A stretch of 64,000 nucleotides of DNA from Ceratobasidium sp. AG-K (GCA_037039685.1 JAWNGF010000015.1:697001-761000); one strand, 5' to 3'; positions 1 through 12,605 are shown, counted from the stretch's first letter. A program made the numbers and translations. The notes: generated by a model not told the origin, from the letters alone.

Positions 1-2774
1 ACACGTGGCTTCGTGCCCAGAACCTGTGAGCGAAGTGGGGCTGGAAATCTTATGGAAATCTTCAGCATCGTGATATGCATCCCATCTCTTGCACCACTCC
101 ACGTCGTCAAGCGCACAAAATGAACCTTGATCATCACTGCTTGCGAAGTGAATATTCTCGACCGCGTCAACAATCCCATGGCTGAAGGTCTGGTCGTCAG
201 CAAAGATCTTATGAGTCCCAACCTTGTCACTTACACGTCTGATAGATGAATCCGTAGTTGGTGCAAAGGGGAGGTAGATGCTGGGCGATCAGATATGCAG
301 AGCAAACAACTTGAGACCGAACCGGTAGCAGGGTCCGTTGCGAGCAACGATTCCAAGTAGGCATCATCCAACAGCTTGGCTTCATGATACGGCAGGACAC
401 GGACAAACCTACGAAGGTCGTCTGGTGCCCTCAAGTCATGGATATTTCGAACTGGAACCGGGTAGCGAGTTTGTCTAATGAGCTGGGCGCTCGCTTCGAC
501 AGCATGCAGCCTCAGTGCCTCTCGGTAGTGACAAATCTATAAAGATAGAAAAGGTAAGTATAATTTTTTGTAACTTCTCAAAAGCGTACAATGTTGTCCC
601 AAGTACAAGGCCAGGGGCTGAAATTGCCACATCGCCCGCATACAAATACCCGGCCCATCCAGATGAGCTCGACATGCGCAATGTTCACCATGTTCATCTC
701 CTTGAGTAGTACTTTCACGATGTATTCTACCTCGGTGCTGCGGCGGTATTCCTCTGGCCGGATATTCGCCAGGCTCTCTGTTTGGCTATCATGAGAGGAT
801 GATGAGTATTGGTGATTTGGAGGCCATGACGCAATCTTGGGAAAATGTTGTTTGAAGAGCGGTAAAAGGTCATCGTCTTTCCCACGCATAAATATCGTGT
901 CCGCTCGAAGGAGAAATCGAGTGGTTCGAGAGAAATGCCGAGTCAAATCTGTGTTGCCTAGGATCTATGGGACGACGATAAAACACCTTTCCGTGGTAGA
1001 AGCTCTAGAGACGTACTGTCACGATCACTTCTGGGCCGCTTTCATGTAATTCGGCACCATATTGCTGGATCAACTTGGATTCAATACTGGATCTCCATTC
1101 TAATAGGCTCCAGTATAGCTTCGCGCGCCCAAGTTCAAAAAGTTCGCCAACACGTTCGAGATTAATATCATCTTCGTAAATTTCTTTCATACATTCCCAT
1201 TCCAAGGCGGTTGTTGTGTCTGGGAACGGAGTAGAAAGGCAGTCTTCAAGCTGAACCCTATCGGATAGAGGTGAGTCGCCGGAACCCCATTTTGGGAGTG
1301 CTTCGAGAATTTCTTGGTATGGGTGCATTTCTTGTTTGACCTCAAACAAAAGCTTCTCAAGCTTGTTGCATCTTTCCCGCTGACGTAGCCGTTTTTGTTG
1401 ACTTCTAGCCTCCTGAATGCGAGCTCGGTTTTTTGTAAGTAAAGCCACAAGTTTGGGAAGGATATTCGTCCAGACTAATAGCTGAAACTGAGCTATGTAT
1501 AGCTAGAGGCAATCTTAGTGCTTGCTCTTACCGCGTTCCGTGAGAGGTTTTGATACATGAACCAACGCATTCCAAGATTTTTTAGAATCGCCGGAAAAAT
1601 GCAGTTCGGAATCTTCCCAACCCAGCTCAATTAGCCTCTTGTGGATGCTATATATGCGTATAGTGACGATAAGCACCATATCCTTATCATGAAAAGCAAC
1701 GGTGACATACGCGCTGCGTCTCTCCTGTTTGATGTCCTGTAGTTCAGCCGAACGATTCCACGCCAAAGAGTGGATGTACCGCAGTAATTCACGACCCTCC
1801 TGTAGAATGGTCTCAGCGCGGCACACTTTGCGATGCCTTGTCCATCGATCACCTCTGCTCGAATCTCAATTATGGATGCAAGCGCTCGCTCCCATTTTAT
1901 CATTCCTTCGAAATCTTCATCTAGAAGAAACTTGGCACGCCGACTGACCACATCTTCCATGTCCCTACGCAGGCAGAAACGCGTTGCGCCCCGGGTGTGA
2001 TTCAATTTCCGCATAGTACTTGGCTTGATCACTGAAATTAAGTCAATCAGTGGCTAGTGGCTTCATAGCACAGGACACGAACAGTACGATCTGGGTACAC
2101 ACGGATAGTTAACGTTCCCCTCAAGCAAAGACGCTGTTACTTCTTCTAGCCTAAGCATGGGTTAATATACACTTACATCGCCATACCATGCAAGAAGCAG
2201 AACGTACTCAGTATCGCGACAAGAATTGCAAAGCCTCACTCGCAAATACGGGTCTAGTTGAGTGCTTGCAGCACATCCGCATAGCTATGTAGATGGTTGA
2301 TGGAATTTCCAAGACCATTGTGAACTACACTTACAGTGCAGGTCTTTGAAAATAGAAGGGCCGCGTACTGTGGCTCACACATTCCTGCGGGGCATGGAGG
2401 AAGATCTGGAACGGTACTCTGAGCACATTGCCAGATCCAGGTGGATGATCTTCGTAGGAGTATTTCTCGGAATAGTCGGTTCGTTCGTGTTAAAGCAATC
2501 AGATCCCCCGGCATAACGTAGCGTGCAATCTGATCATACGCCATCCGCTTTAAACGAAGTTGAACAACGATCTCTCGATTTACCTCAGCGAATATCTCCA
2601 ATGGCATTCTCATCATGCCTTGCAATCCACCTTGTTTCCCTCGTACATACTTTTTGCGCGATGACTTGGTCTCTGTTTCACCCGTACAAACTCGCTTCCG
2701 CTTGCACGCAGGAATTCCTTGTTGCTCTGAGGATTGGAATTCGCTGTGAGACTCATGCGAATCATTCCGGAGGC
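1..2774 (-). CDS. F-box protein, multi-exon, runs off left edge
   Basis: Likely a substrate-recognition subunit of an SCF ubiquitin ligase. The F-box lies near the N-terminus: MPLEIFAEV, then PGDLIALTRTNRLFREILL, about 2,610-2,480. A basic stretch, RKKYVRGKQGG, precedes it. Exons can be read through short introns with GT/AG ends, for example 1,855-1,804, 1,704-1,645 and an intron starting at 1,028; each join restores one frame. Middle exons read PYLRVRLCNSCRD, FCLRRDMEDVV and LIELGWEDSEL. The C-terminal part has VCGRCGNFSPW and a CLLC...IHLSDVH segment, which look like zinc-binding pairs. The reading frame continues to base 1, so the stop lies outside. The start is unresolved: the exon beginning at 2,774 follows an AG acceptor, and an upstream exon ending at 2,916 is possible but shows no ATG. 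No disabling mutation seen. Exon borders around 2,040-2,310 are the least certain. Confidence 0.8.
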
Positions 2775-3706
2775 CTATGATTTGGATGTAAGAAGATTAA
2801 GCTGCTTCAAACTAGACTGCCAGCGAACCGAGAACAGCGCTAGTCTCACGGACTCAAGCAATTCTTTAAGTCGTAGCTATGCTGAAATAGAAACGAAATA
2901 ATACAGCCGACTTACCTGGACCAGTCATCTCCGATATAGTCGATAGAGTCGGTTGTCGTTGCGGACTATCGCCTCCAGCGCCCTCACGACCGAGTGACGA
3001 ATCGAGCAATAGCGGCGGCAATCGCCTGTTTGTCCCTGTTTGTCAGCAGACTGTCGCCTTATAAGGGGACGTCAGAAAGCTACCGCATATACTATGCAGA
3101 GAAGACGCAGGAAACTCGCCAGTTAGAGCGGCACGATTTTATTACTCAGCCTATGATCCCAAGAACAGAAAAGCCCACAGGCCGCCGGAGGTTGAACCCA
3201 CTATCGTGACCGGGTTTATATGCCCCCTAAATAATTATCTCTTGGTTTCAAATGCGGTCACTTCCTACGGTCTATGTACTACGAAACGATGCGGTTGGTA
3301 AGTTTAGAATTCAGCCAGGGGCGACATCGAGCTTGGTGTCTTGGTCCTCTGTCACGCCACGTGACACTGGATCGGTAACGCACAGGAGTTACCACGCTCG
3401 AGGGGTCTGATCCAACCGTTAACGATTGGGTTTTTCGCTCGCCTCCTATCGTTATCGCACGCTCGGAACTGTCTAGTAAAATCCTGTGCACATATCATAT
3501 TCGCTGAGAGGAGACAACCTTTTCAACTGAACGGGCGCTTGTCTTTGTCGTGTACCGCCTTCGCTGCGGCAGCTTGAATGTTACCACCACAACGACCGAT
3601 TTTCTTTTGGTTCGACTACATAGACTTCGCGATCTAGCCCAGCGATCCCTGCACCGGACTCTTGCATTTTTGTTCTTCAGTCTCCCGTATCTAGGGCAGA
3701 TCTAAC
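2775..3706. other. Intergenic; possible first exon of the F-box gene
   Basis: A minus-strand donor (GTAAGT) at about 2,915 with open sequence just before it may belong to the first F-box exon. From 3,000 to 3,706 I see no convincing coding frame; this stretch presumably holds the promoters of the diverging F-box and zinc-cluster genes. Confidence 0.4.
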
Positions 3707-3929
3707 ATGTTTCCTGTTCCAAGACGTTCAATAAGAGGTTGCATGACTTGCAAACAACGGTTCGTGCTGTTCGATATCTGCCTGGAGCTAGCAATGAAAA
3801 CGTGCCAATAGGAAAAAGAAATGTGATGAGACGAGGCCTATTTGTCAGAGATGCACCAAGGGCGGCTTCGATTGCTTGGGGTATGACCAACAGCACACCT
3901 GCCCGAACTTTGCGGGGGAACAGAACTAG
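3707..3929 (+). CDS. Zn(II)2Cys6 DNA-binding N-terminus, continuation unclear
   Basis: A fungal-type zinc cluster that binds DNA, usually found at the N-terminus of a transcription factor. Exon 1 is 3,707-3,759 and exon 2 starts at 3,812; the 52-nt intron is GT...AG. The spliced product reads MFPVPRRSIRGCMTCKQ and carries cysteines 12, 15, 22, 29, 32 and 39, the exact CX2CX6CX6CX2CX6C spacing of the family. Reading on meets TAG at 3,927-3,929 after 56 residues. That TAG overlaps a plausible donor (gtaaat at 3,929) with an acceptor at 3,976, but splicing there gives only about 12 more codons before TGA. I find no regulatory middle domain downstream, so this is either a truncated or decayed gene or one whose further introns I could not resolve. 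The start ATG is the first in frame. Confidence 0.62.
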
Positions 3930-6790
3930 TAAATGACCGTCCGATTGATTTGATTGAGGTGCTTGACATAACCCAGTGTGGTCACGCTCCATGAAAAGCA
4001 GGAGATCTGACCTTAGCCTTCTGGAGTATGCGCTGCGGAGGTACCCTCGGCCGAGGTATGCCCACTGCTTGAAACGTCGTGAGAACTTTCGAATGGTCAC
4101 GCTTTGAATTTTCCTCGCTATGACTACTGTAGCACAATTCAGCCATATAGCATTGCCCATTAAGCCAGTATTCTGGCCATCTCCGACATCTCCGAACCGT
4201 TTTTTTTTTCCCATGCAAGTCGCCTACCATAGAGTTGAAAACATACCCAGTCACAGGTGTATATAGATTTCCTGCCTGTATATCCATATAGAAACCACGT
4301 ATGTAACACGCCATAGGCCGCCCAAGTTAGGCGAAATTTCATACTCATCGCGCATATGCCTAAGTTAACAGTGCTAAACGGGTTGATTGGGTTACTATTT
4401 AGTGGGTCGGATTGTTCTGGTGCTGATGTGCATGAAGCCACGACCAGCAATCCCGAGAGATTTCAAAACCGGGTAAGATATGAGCCAAATAACCCCAATC
4501 AATGTTTAGCACTGAGCGCTTTCTTCGCTACTGGGGTCGTTCATTCATGATTGACCTTGCGGAACTTGAAAGCAAGTTCGAGATTTACCTCGCTCGGCTT
4601 GATGGGTTGAATATACTCCTAATGAGTTATCTGAAAATTCCAAAGCATGATATGAGGTGTGAGTCGAGTAGCTCACGTGACCAGCCTTCTCAAAAAGAAA
4701 TACATTAAATCGGCGACAAGTACACAAGGTCCCACCGCCGAGAACAGAACCGAAGCGCACTATATAAGGCAGGGTAGGTCTAAAGTAAACGATAGGGGTA
4801 CGATCAGCGGGCATCCGAGGGCTCCTCAGTGTCCCGAAGCAGCAAACAAGCACTAGGGAGATCTGGCCCAACAACTCCAGGCACCTCCCGGTACTCATAA
4901 GCGCTCGAGGGCACGACATCGAGTTCGTCGAACCTAACTAGCGCCTGGGAGTGGATCAATGCTCCCGAGCGCGGCGATAGTTTGCTGATGAATGATGACG
5001 CGCAGAGCGATGCTGTTCCAAGCATTTCTCGCTCACTCGATCCTAAACCACAGTTCCCCTTAAGCGGTGATTTGAGCATGGTATTTTCACCTTTTAAACA
5101 CACCATTTTATGGTTGATTGCTACAGTCTATAGAGTCTGTAACGTATACGGGATGACCTGAGCCGCTTCTTCCTGCAAATGTTTCAGAGACTATGCTCAC
5201 CTGGAATGATAAGGCTCACCGTTGTTCAATGAGGCGCGTGGTGGGATTAGAAACTGTGTACCAATCACGATCGGCCATAACCCAACGTTTGGCCTAGTAC
5301 GTCGAGAAATCACGTCGGCAGGATCAACAACCATATTAAAGGAATACGATGGGACGCGCCTTTTCTACAAGTATGGGCTTGCTGGGATGGTCCTCCTTGT
5401 AAGTGTGACAAGCAAAACGCCGGAACATTTCGCGGGCGTGATGCACCAGAGTGACCGTACATTTAGATTCGAAGGTTTGGGAAAGTTTTATCAGCTGAGT
5501 CGGCCCGGACGGCTCACTTGATTCTGTCGGAGCAGATTGCGGGAACTTCGACGCGGTGCCGTAGTGTTGCGGCTCAAGGAGGTGGTAGCGAGGTATGTCG
5601 GCGTGTTGAGTAGGAAGTAAGAGGGGGTCTTGTTCCACTGGCTGAGCGTGGGATGGGAAGGAGGTGGGAGCGACAACCTAAGCGAAGTGTTTGGCTACGA
5701 CTCATGTTAACAATGTATCAAAAATGTGGCCCATATCTCGGAGGTTTCTCTGGAGAGGTCTTGGTCCAAGGCAGGAAACAAGCGCATAAATTGAACGGGA
5801 CTACACGTGATAAAGTGGCCTCGGCAAGCGTATGCCAAAGTGTTGACCAGTTACCAGACCAACGACACGACGCAGCGCACTGGCAATCAACCTGGACTGT
5901 TGAAACCGACCATGTGGCCCCTCCTTGAACCGCTCAGTTGGTTCTGCAAAACTTCGATGCCTATTTTCGCTGACGTGCGAAGGCCGTACGGATTGACAAC
6001 ATGATAAACACCAGTGATGGTTAGCTATGCTACAAGCAGAGAGTATGTTCGAGCGAATCAAACCCACAGATTGTGCTAGCGATTGACTTTCCACAGCGGC
6101 CGCCTCGGTGGAAGGCTGAGGAGCTGGAAGATCACGCCTGAAAGGGCGGTACTACTTCTGGGCTGTTCTGCGGAGCATTGTGGATCAAATTTCGCGCAAG
6201 ACAGTCGAATGCCATCGACTGGGGGATCAGGATTGCGTGGGAGGGCGGACTGAAGCAGGGAGGTATGAGCGTGCTTAATTGTGAGCACAGAGCGCAGTTT
6301 ATGCGTAGTATAATGGAACAAATACACGTTATTCAGACCCCGCTGGTGTTCCAAGGGGTTTAGCGGGGAGTGAATGTTTGTTGGCAACTCGGGAGGGGGG
6401 AATGCGACAGGCAATGTGACAACGGGGACTGTGTAACGCTGTCACATCAACTCGGCCCCAACACCTGTAGAACCCCTGAATGTACGGGTGGCCGCGGCTT
6501 GCCGTTTTGACTACCGGGGGTGTTTTATCCCCTCGCATTCAATCCGGCGTACAGCCGACGAACAGCGACTTCGATGCCTATTATTCCGAGAGACAGATTC
6601 AGTTACCCAACTCGTCTGGGCGCTCTCATTTGTAAAGAGTTGTTTTGGGAGCAGACAATAGAGTAGTATACATGATAGCAGAGCTTTGCATGTAAAACAC
6701 AACACGGGACAGAGGATACAGAATGGGACTAACCTACAGCAACGATACGCACGGTCGTTGTCACAGGAGTACAACTGACAAAAAAGAATA
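3930..6790. other. No recognisable gene
   Basis: About 2.9 kb in which no frame on either strand is recognisable or can be chained through introns with confidence. Short open stretches exist, such as 5,222-5,521 plus and 5,638-5,336 minus, without motifs. A short poly-T run lies near 4,200. Composition resembles the neighbouring gene island, not the retrotransposon half. Confidence 0.4.
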
Positions 6791-6799
6791 AGATAACTC

Positions 6800-8345
6800 A
6801 GATACAACTAGAGATGGGAGCAAAGCCACATTTGCCACTGCCCCTCGTTCGAACCTCGAATTTTGGCTCGGGCGCGGGACACACTGTAGTGTTCAGACCA
6901 TTTGACTCCCCACACCCAATCTCGCCATACTCTGGATCATCGAATCCACCCAAGACGGCTCTTCCTGTTTACCGATTGCGTGATAGCCTTCCAAGCTGGG
7001 GCACATATGGTTTAGCAAGCTGAGCGGAATCGCCAAAGCCAACTCACTTCTCTGGATCCGCGGCTCTGAGCAGCGTCTCTCCGGCTTTGGACATCTCGAG
7101 CAAAGAGCTCTCTGTAACGAGAGGGTGAATCAGCCGATGGGTTCATTATAGGCGAGTCTGCGAGGCCCGCACCGTTGACCTGTTCGGCGCCGTCTTTCAG
7201 GTAACAGGGGTTGGGATCTTTGGGTGGAGGGCAAACATCGTCTTAGCCTCAGCGCGTAGTACTTGGAACAGACGCACCTATCATGATCATTCGCTTCCGT
7301 TTGCTCTCCATGATCAGGATTCTTCTGTACTTCTCTTCTCCCTCTGGATCGTCTTCATTGCTGTCGCGAATGTGAGCCACAGCAAGGAACGGTTCAGCTA
7401 GGCCGCAAGAGACAACGGATGAGCTAGCTAACGAATAGATGGTGGATTGAGCATACCGTCTGTTGAAGTATCAGAGCCGGGCTCAGATTGGCCAGAGGAT
7501 CCATCTAGTTGAACGTCGAATGCGATCAGCGACTTGGGCTGGCGAGTTATGAGCGGACCAACCCAGCGAAGAACCTGGTTGAGAAGAGATAACAGAGTAC
7601 CATGTCGTGCTCCCGGTAGGCTTTATGGAGTTAGCCGAGCTCAGACGACGAGAGGAGTAGTACCTGTTCAGACGACCCGGAAGTTGAACCAGGGTTTTCG
7701 TCAAAGTTGAAAAGCATCTCGTCTTCGTTTTCTTGCGCTCGGCGACTGGCCGTCTGGAGGAGTGTTATGTTAGGTAATTTTAGCTGTAGGCTGCCGGACG
7801 TCACTCACCAGCACATCGCGGTGGTAGATCCGAGCGCGGTGATAAAGTTGATGGACCTCGCTCTGATACGCTTGCCTTTCCGCGGGACTAGCGGAGAGCA
7901 AGTTTCGAGTCTCTTGACTCTGGAGATCGGACTTGACTTCGACGACTCTCAGCAAGAGACTGGGGATGGATGAAGTGAAGTGGTCAGCCCGGGAGGGTAA
8001 TACTGCTGGTGGGGTAACCTACCGACGGTGTGCAATGTCAAAGGTTTTGTATTCTTCTGCGTGGATTAGTCGCTCATGGCTCTTGAGGACCTTCATCGAA
8101 TCCTCTAAAAGGGTTTCTACCCGTTTGACCATGACCGCGGCATCGTCGCCTTCGACCAATCGCAAGGTGGCTCTGCCCAAAGGGCTGCCCGAGCTAAAGA
8201 CTTGAACAAGGTTGGACCAGAACATCGGTGAGTGGGAAGGGCCGGGCAGTGTCAACAAGGCTATAAGGGGGGCGGCAAGGGCCTGGAACGGACTTATAAC
8301 TGGGAATATGCTGGTGCATAGGTGGCTGAGGGGCAGGGGAATCAT
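6800..8345 (-). CDS. Multi-exon protein of unknown function
   Basis: I do not recognise the family. Exons join in one frame through introns with GT/AG ends: 8,345-8,023, 7,959-7,809, 7,753-7,664, 7,574-7,457, 7,397-7,278, then an exon from about 7,240 to 7,070. The chosen ATG at 8,345 begins MIPLPLSHLC; an upstream coding exon near 8,450-8,500 is possible. The first exon has a hydrophobic run, then FWSNLVQVFSSGSPLGRATL and a helical charged stretch (VKRVETLLEDSMKVLKSHERL). The second begins LLLRVVEVKSDLQSQ. Later exons are acidic and polar (ENEDEMLFNFDENPG), then basic (MESKRKRM). The 3' end is uncertain: one frame stops at 6,893 and an alternative splice reads on to about 6,810. It is divergent from the kinase-like gene, about 400 bp away, so the two may share a promoter region. 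Confidence 0.55.
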
Positions 8346-8743
8346 AGCCTCATATCGTAAACATATGTGAGCGGAGCACGAATGGGAACCCATCGGGCCA
8401 CCGGCTAAACACCCTTAAGCCCAGGAGAGAGATTCGTGGTGGAAACTCACGATCACGAATGGTAAAAATGTGGGGAGTTGGGACATTTCTGGGAGTGACA
8501 TGTGTAACACCCAAGGTTGTTTGTGACAGCACGTGTCGTTCCACCACCAACAACTAGTCACCCCCTTATGCGCACTCTTTTGCCCTATTCCCTCGCATAT
8601 CAGCCGCCCGGACTCTTGGGTATGCCAGACAGACGCATTTCGCTGTTTGAATCCCTAAGCCTCTTGGAAGTACCTGTTTTAGACGACTTACTTATTTGCT
8701 CCCAGCGGTTGGGCCCGCACTACGCTCACAACCAACCCCTCTG
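8346..8743. other. Intergenic between divergent genes
   Basis: About 400 bp between two head-to-head starts. It may hold both promoters, and possibly an extra 5' exon of the minus-strand gene near 8,450-8,500 (MSLPEMSQLPTFLPF before a GTGAGT donor). No TATA box stands out. Confidence 0.35.
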
Positions 8744-10090
8744 ATGAGCAAGCGAACGGGAGACTTTGACATACTTTCGAGCCGGGATGTGCGGTCTGGA
8801 GTAGAGGAACGATGGGTTTCGTTTCAACCATATCTTCTTTCTAAAGGCTACCGCCTCCGACCCCGTTACCACCCCGACTGGGTCCCTTCGTGGAGGAATA
8901 CCGACCTAAGGCCTGCTCAGTGTGAGGACAATGTTGACTCCATGGTACGAATACTCCCCTCTATGCGGGCTTGGCTAACGTGCACCCGGCTAGCCCATAC
9001 GTGTGCTCGACGCCATCCGAGTCCAGGACGACTGCCAAGTAATCCTTAAAATGATAATCCCTTCAGCGGGCAGTCGAGAAGGAGAAGCTGAGCTCGACTT
9101 GCTCCGTTACTTCTCGACCCCTCCCTTGAAGGATGATCCTTCAAACCACGTCGTTCCGTGTTTGGACTCCTTTCCTATTCCCAATGTTGAATCTGGACAC
9201 TTTGTCGTGATGCCCTTGCTTGGTCCATACAACGAGAACCCACCGTTTCACAACCTCGCAGAAGTGCACGATTGCATTGAGCAGCTGTTCGAAGTAGGGC
9301 TCCCGTTTATGCAGGGAGCGACGCTGATCCTAACCCCCATTAGGGCCTCATATTTATGCACAAGCAAGGCGTCGCGCACTGGTGAGTATTCAGCTCTTTC
9401 GTTCGGGCCGTACGGCTAACACAAACTCACAGCGACATTGCCTCCCCAAACATTATGATGGACTCTCGCCTGTTATTCGGCGAACCATTCCACCCAGTAT
9501 ACCAGACTCTCTCCACCGACATCCGACGGGTATTATACCCCCAGTATCTGCGATCCCAAAAGAACATGCGCTACTACTTTATCGACCTAGGCTACGCACA
9601 ATGGTTCCGCGACCCAAACACCAAACAGTTAACTACTGGCATACAAGCGCGAGAACCAGCTCCGGAGCAGAAGCTGCTCAAGTCATACGATCCATTTCTG
9701 GCGGATATATACCAACTCGGAGCTGTGCTCAGAAACGACCTTATCCCGGTGCGTTAGATTGCCCATCTTCCGAGCGAGAAGGCCTTTTTCATTCTTTAAC
9801 ATGTCTGTCAGCGAATCGAGGCTCTCGGGGTCCTTGACACAATTGCGGCGGAAATGACCCAAACAAACCCTGCAGATCGACCGACATTAGAAGCTGCACG
9901 GCGATCAATGAACACAATGTTCGTGGGACTCGGTGGCTGGAGATACAGGCGGCCAATCTTACCCCCCGAGGCTGGATTTGCAGCCCGTTCGATCTACTTT
10001 GTGTGGGGAATATCATCTGAGATTGGGTACTGGATTGAGAAAATCTGGCGCTTCTTTTTTCGAAGGCGGATGGGAGATGGACAGGTGTAA
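8744..10090 (+). CDS. Protein-kinase-like protein, five exons
   Basis: Likely an atypical kinase or pseudokinase. I resolve exons 8,744-8,944, 8,994-9,293, 9,344-9,381, 9,433-9,748 and 9,812-10,090. Introns are 49-63 nt with GT/AG ends and the total is 1,134 nt, giving 377 residues with a TAA stop at 10,088-10,090. Splicing across introns 2 and 3 builds the catalytic loop HKQGVAHCDIASPNIM, where the Asp and Asn match the kinase HxD...N pattern. The metal-binding motif is DLG (YFIDLGYAQWF), not DFG. A candidate ATP-site lysine lies in CQVILKMIIP, but I see no clear glycine-rich loop. The C-terminus has NPADRPTLEAARRSM, like the kinase lobe's last helices, then a long aromatic tail ending in FFRRR. 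The start ATG precedes SKRTGDFD; an earlier in-frame start is less likely. No disabling change seen. Confidence 0.82.
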
Positions 10091-11533
10091 CGCGGTGTCT
10101 AGTCTTCTATATTTACGATTCAAATTTCAAACCCACTAGGATTGTTGCAGCCTTTCGCGTGTGCATAGCATTCATATTAGACGAAAGCATGAGATGCTGT
10201 AGACAACCGATGGGACAAGGTATAGCGTGGATGCCAGTGTCGAGTGAGTGCTTGCTCGCATAGGAGACTCGAAATGGCATCACAGAAATGATCATCCGTT
10301 GTTGCGTATAATGAAAGCGACTTGGAGGGACCTCGCTCCTCGGCGATCTTCCTCACTACTGCCGAGAAGTCAACGGGTGCCTAATGTAGGGTTCGGGTCA
10401 CGTGCTGAGTCGAAACACATGGCTATGTCAGAAACGAGGCGCAAAGTAGTGTAAAGTAGACGTCACGCACCGTCTACCACCTGGCAAGGGTCCCACGCTT
10501 TTTGACTGTGCTTGGACGAAAATCGACACTAGATGCTCGATTTCTTGCTCCCCAGGGCGAAATCAAGGAATTGTCCAAAGCCAATGCCTTTGAATTTCTT
10601 GTACCTACAACAATGAGTAATCATTCAAACATTGTATTCCCACAGTAATGGCCACCATTCAGATCTTTTGTGAAGAGATTATTGCACGTGATGGGAAAGT
10701 GGCTCAGTTGTTCCTGAGGACAGTTGCAAAGCAGTCAGATCAGGTGATAAGTGGACCCCAGAGTACCTTTGACTTATGTTTCCAGATACTTATGGTCACA
10801 AAGACCTCATATATGCTATTGTTGTCTATTATGTTCATTCTGTAATTGAATAATCGGAATTTCAATGCAGGTGGGTGTTTGCTGATGCCTGTTAAACTGC
10901 TTTGTAGCCCATTTTATTGCCTGGGAGCCACTTGAATCAGTCACATAGGTGTTGATGAAGTGTCAAACTCTAGCAGTAAACCTGTATAAATTTGTTCAGT
11001 TGACAATTCATAGACATATTCAATGGGAGTCACTTTTGCATGGATAACAAAGGTGCAGACTCAATGGCATCTATCACATACTTTCTCAATCACACTATAT
11101 TTTTGCAGGGAGGATACAGTGACTAATAGAAGTCCTGCATCACATGATTGGAATCATGGTTTTACCACTGCATGCAGCCTGACAGACAAACAGCAAGGTT
11201 CCAAGAATTAGTCACTTAATAGGTCATGTACTTACACCTTGTAGCCACAATAGTAGAACTTTTGATGGGATCTTGACTGACAAGTGGTGAGCTATAGAGT
11301 TGTTCACAGGGCAGGGGGCTGCAAGTCTTATGTAATTTACACATGCCAAAACCATGACCTGCATACATTGAGCCCACAACAGAAAATTGACATGAGAAAC
11401 TGCAGTAAAAATTAGTACTGTATGTTCCCACCCTTTGTTGTGACCTGTCCACAATGCCCATGAACTCTGCCCATTGCCTCAGCTCTCAGCAGCTTAAGCA
11501 CTGAATGTATATAGATGTGGCCCTCTCCCTTGT
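10091..11533. other. Gene-poor transition into repeats
   Basis: From about 10,580 the sequence turns AT-rich and nearly free of CpG, unlike the gene island to the left. No long frame or protein motif is visible on either strand. It is probably decayed repeat DNA, but I could not tie it to any element in the window or find terminal repeats. Confidence 0.4.
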
Positions 11534-12030
11534 TGTCACAACCCAATATTATGATGGTTGCTGACTGTAACTGTGTGTGCACAAGTCAAGACTCAGAGAG
11601 ACTTGGCACCCAAAGAGCTGTGAACTGTAGACTGTGAACAGCGCTAAGGCCTGAGGATCCAAGGTAACCCTGAGGGAAACCCAATGAGGTACTGTTTGTT
11701 GGGGAAAATGACAAGGCAAAACAAGATGGGGGTACCACGCTTGTTGTTGCCTCATTATATATTCAGAAAAGGCATGAGTCATACTCATGCCAAGAAACAA
11801 GCCATACAAGTCAACCAATCAAAGAGCTCTATGAGTCATGTCCTATAAGGGAACATGACTTGCCAAGAAAGGAAGTTGTAAGACAAAAGAGAAGAGAGGC
11901 AGCTTAAGGCTGCACAGGAACAAAGAAAACAAGAGACAAAGGAAAGTTGCACAAAGGAAAACATAACAATGGAGACATGAGGCAAATAGACAGGAGTCCA
12001 AGTCCATTGGAGGGGCCTTGGGTCACAACA
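11534..12030 (-). repeat. LTR of a minus-strand Gypsy element (3' LTR)
   Basis: About 497 bp beginning TGTCACAACC and ending GGTCACAACA. Read on the minus strand it starts TGTTGTGACC just after a purine tract (AGGGGGGTAA), as the other 3' LTRs here do. It contains a TATA-like tatataat followed about 34 bp later by ATCTTGTTTTGC, the place where the related LTRs carry their primer-complement block. No matching 5' LTR is in view. Confidence 0.65.
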
Positions 12031-12605
12031 TTACCCCCCTTAGGAGCCCATTTAGGGGACCTGAATGGCAACTACTGAAGTTTACAGTTGCCCACCATTT
12101 TTTCAAATGCCTCCCTGTCCCCCTGGGACCAGATTGCCTCCTCCTCCTCCTCTTCCAGGACTATAGGGTTCTCTACCAAGTCCCTGCCTCCTCCTTCCAT
12201 TTCATGGGTGCCTCCTTGCACCCTTCCTCCCAAGTGGTTTGGTCCTTGACCTAGACCCTCTCCTCCTCTGCCATCCATTCCATTGGTGATCCTCCCTTTT
12301 CCACCCATTGATCCAGAATGGGACTGTTGTCCCACCATTGTGGTTGGTACTTGATCTCCTTGGCCCATTGGCCCCTGTCCTCCATCCGGTCCTTCAGGTC
12401 CTGGTCCCAAGCCACATCCCACTCCCACTTGTTGCACAGACACACCCTTCCCCCCTTCTCCTCCCAAATCCACTTGGACTGCCACACATGGGGATTGTTG
12501 ATGTTGTGGTACCCCCACTCATTGCTTGTCCTGTTCTTGATGGTGCCCAAGATTGCCTCCTTGGCCAAGAAGGCCACACATCCCCTTGCTATCAGGACGT
12601 TTGGG
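12031..12605 (-). pseudogene. ORF3 remnant of a Gypsy element
   Basis: Decayed end of the third ORF found in the other elements. It sits directly inside the 3' LTR, the usual ORF3 position. One frame covers about 12,605-12,251 (GCVAFLAKEAILGT, then Trp-rich runs such as WEWDVAWDQD and QPQWWDNS). The tail is in a second frame: NPIVLEEEEEEAIW, stop at 12,072-12,074. At least one frameshift separates the two. The first Cys of the CxxC motif is replaced (ARGC). The right side is cut off at 12,606 by another LTR, so the N-terminus is missing. Confidence 0.55.

Noticed and set aside
5222..5521. Possible gene of 99 codons
   Set aside because: No motif, no supporting introns, and the opposite strand is equally open.
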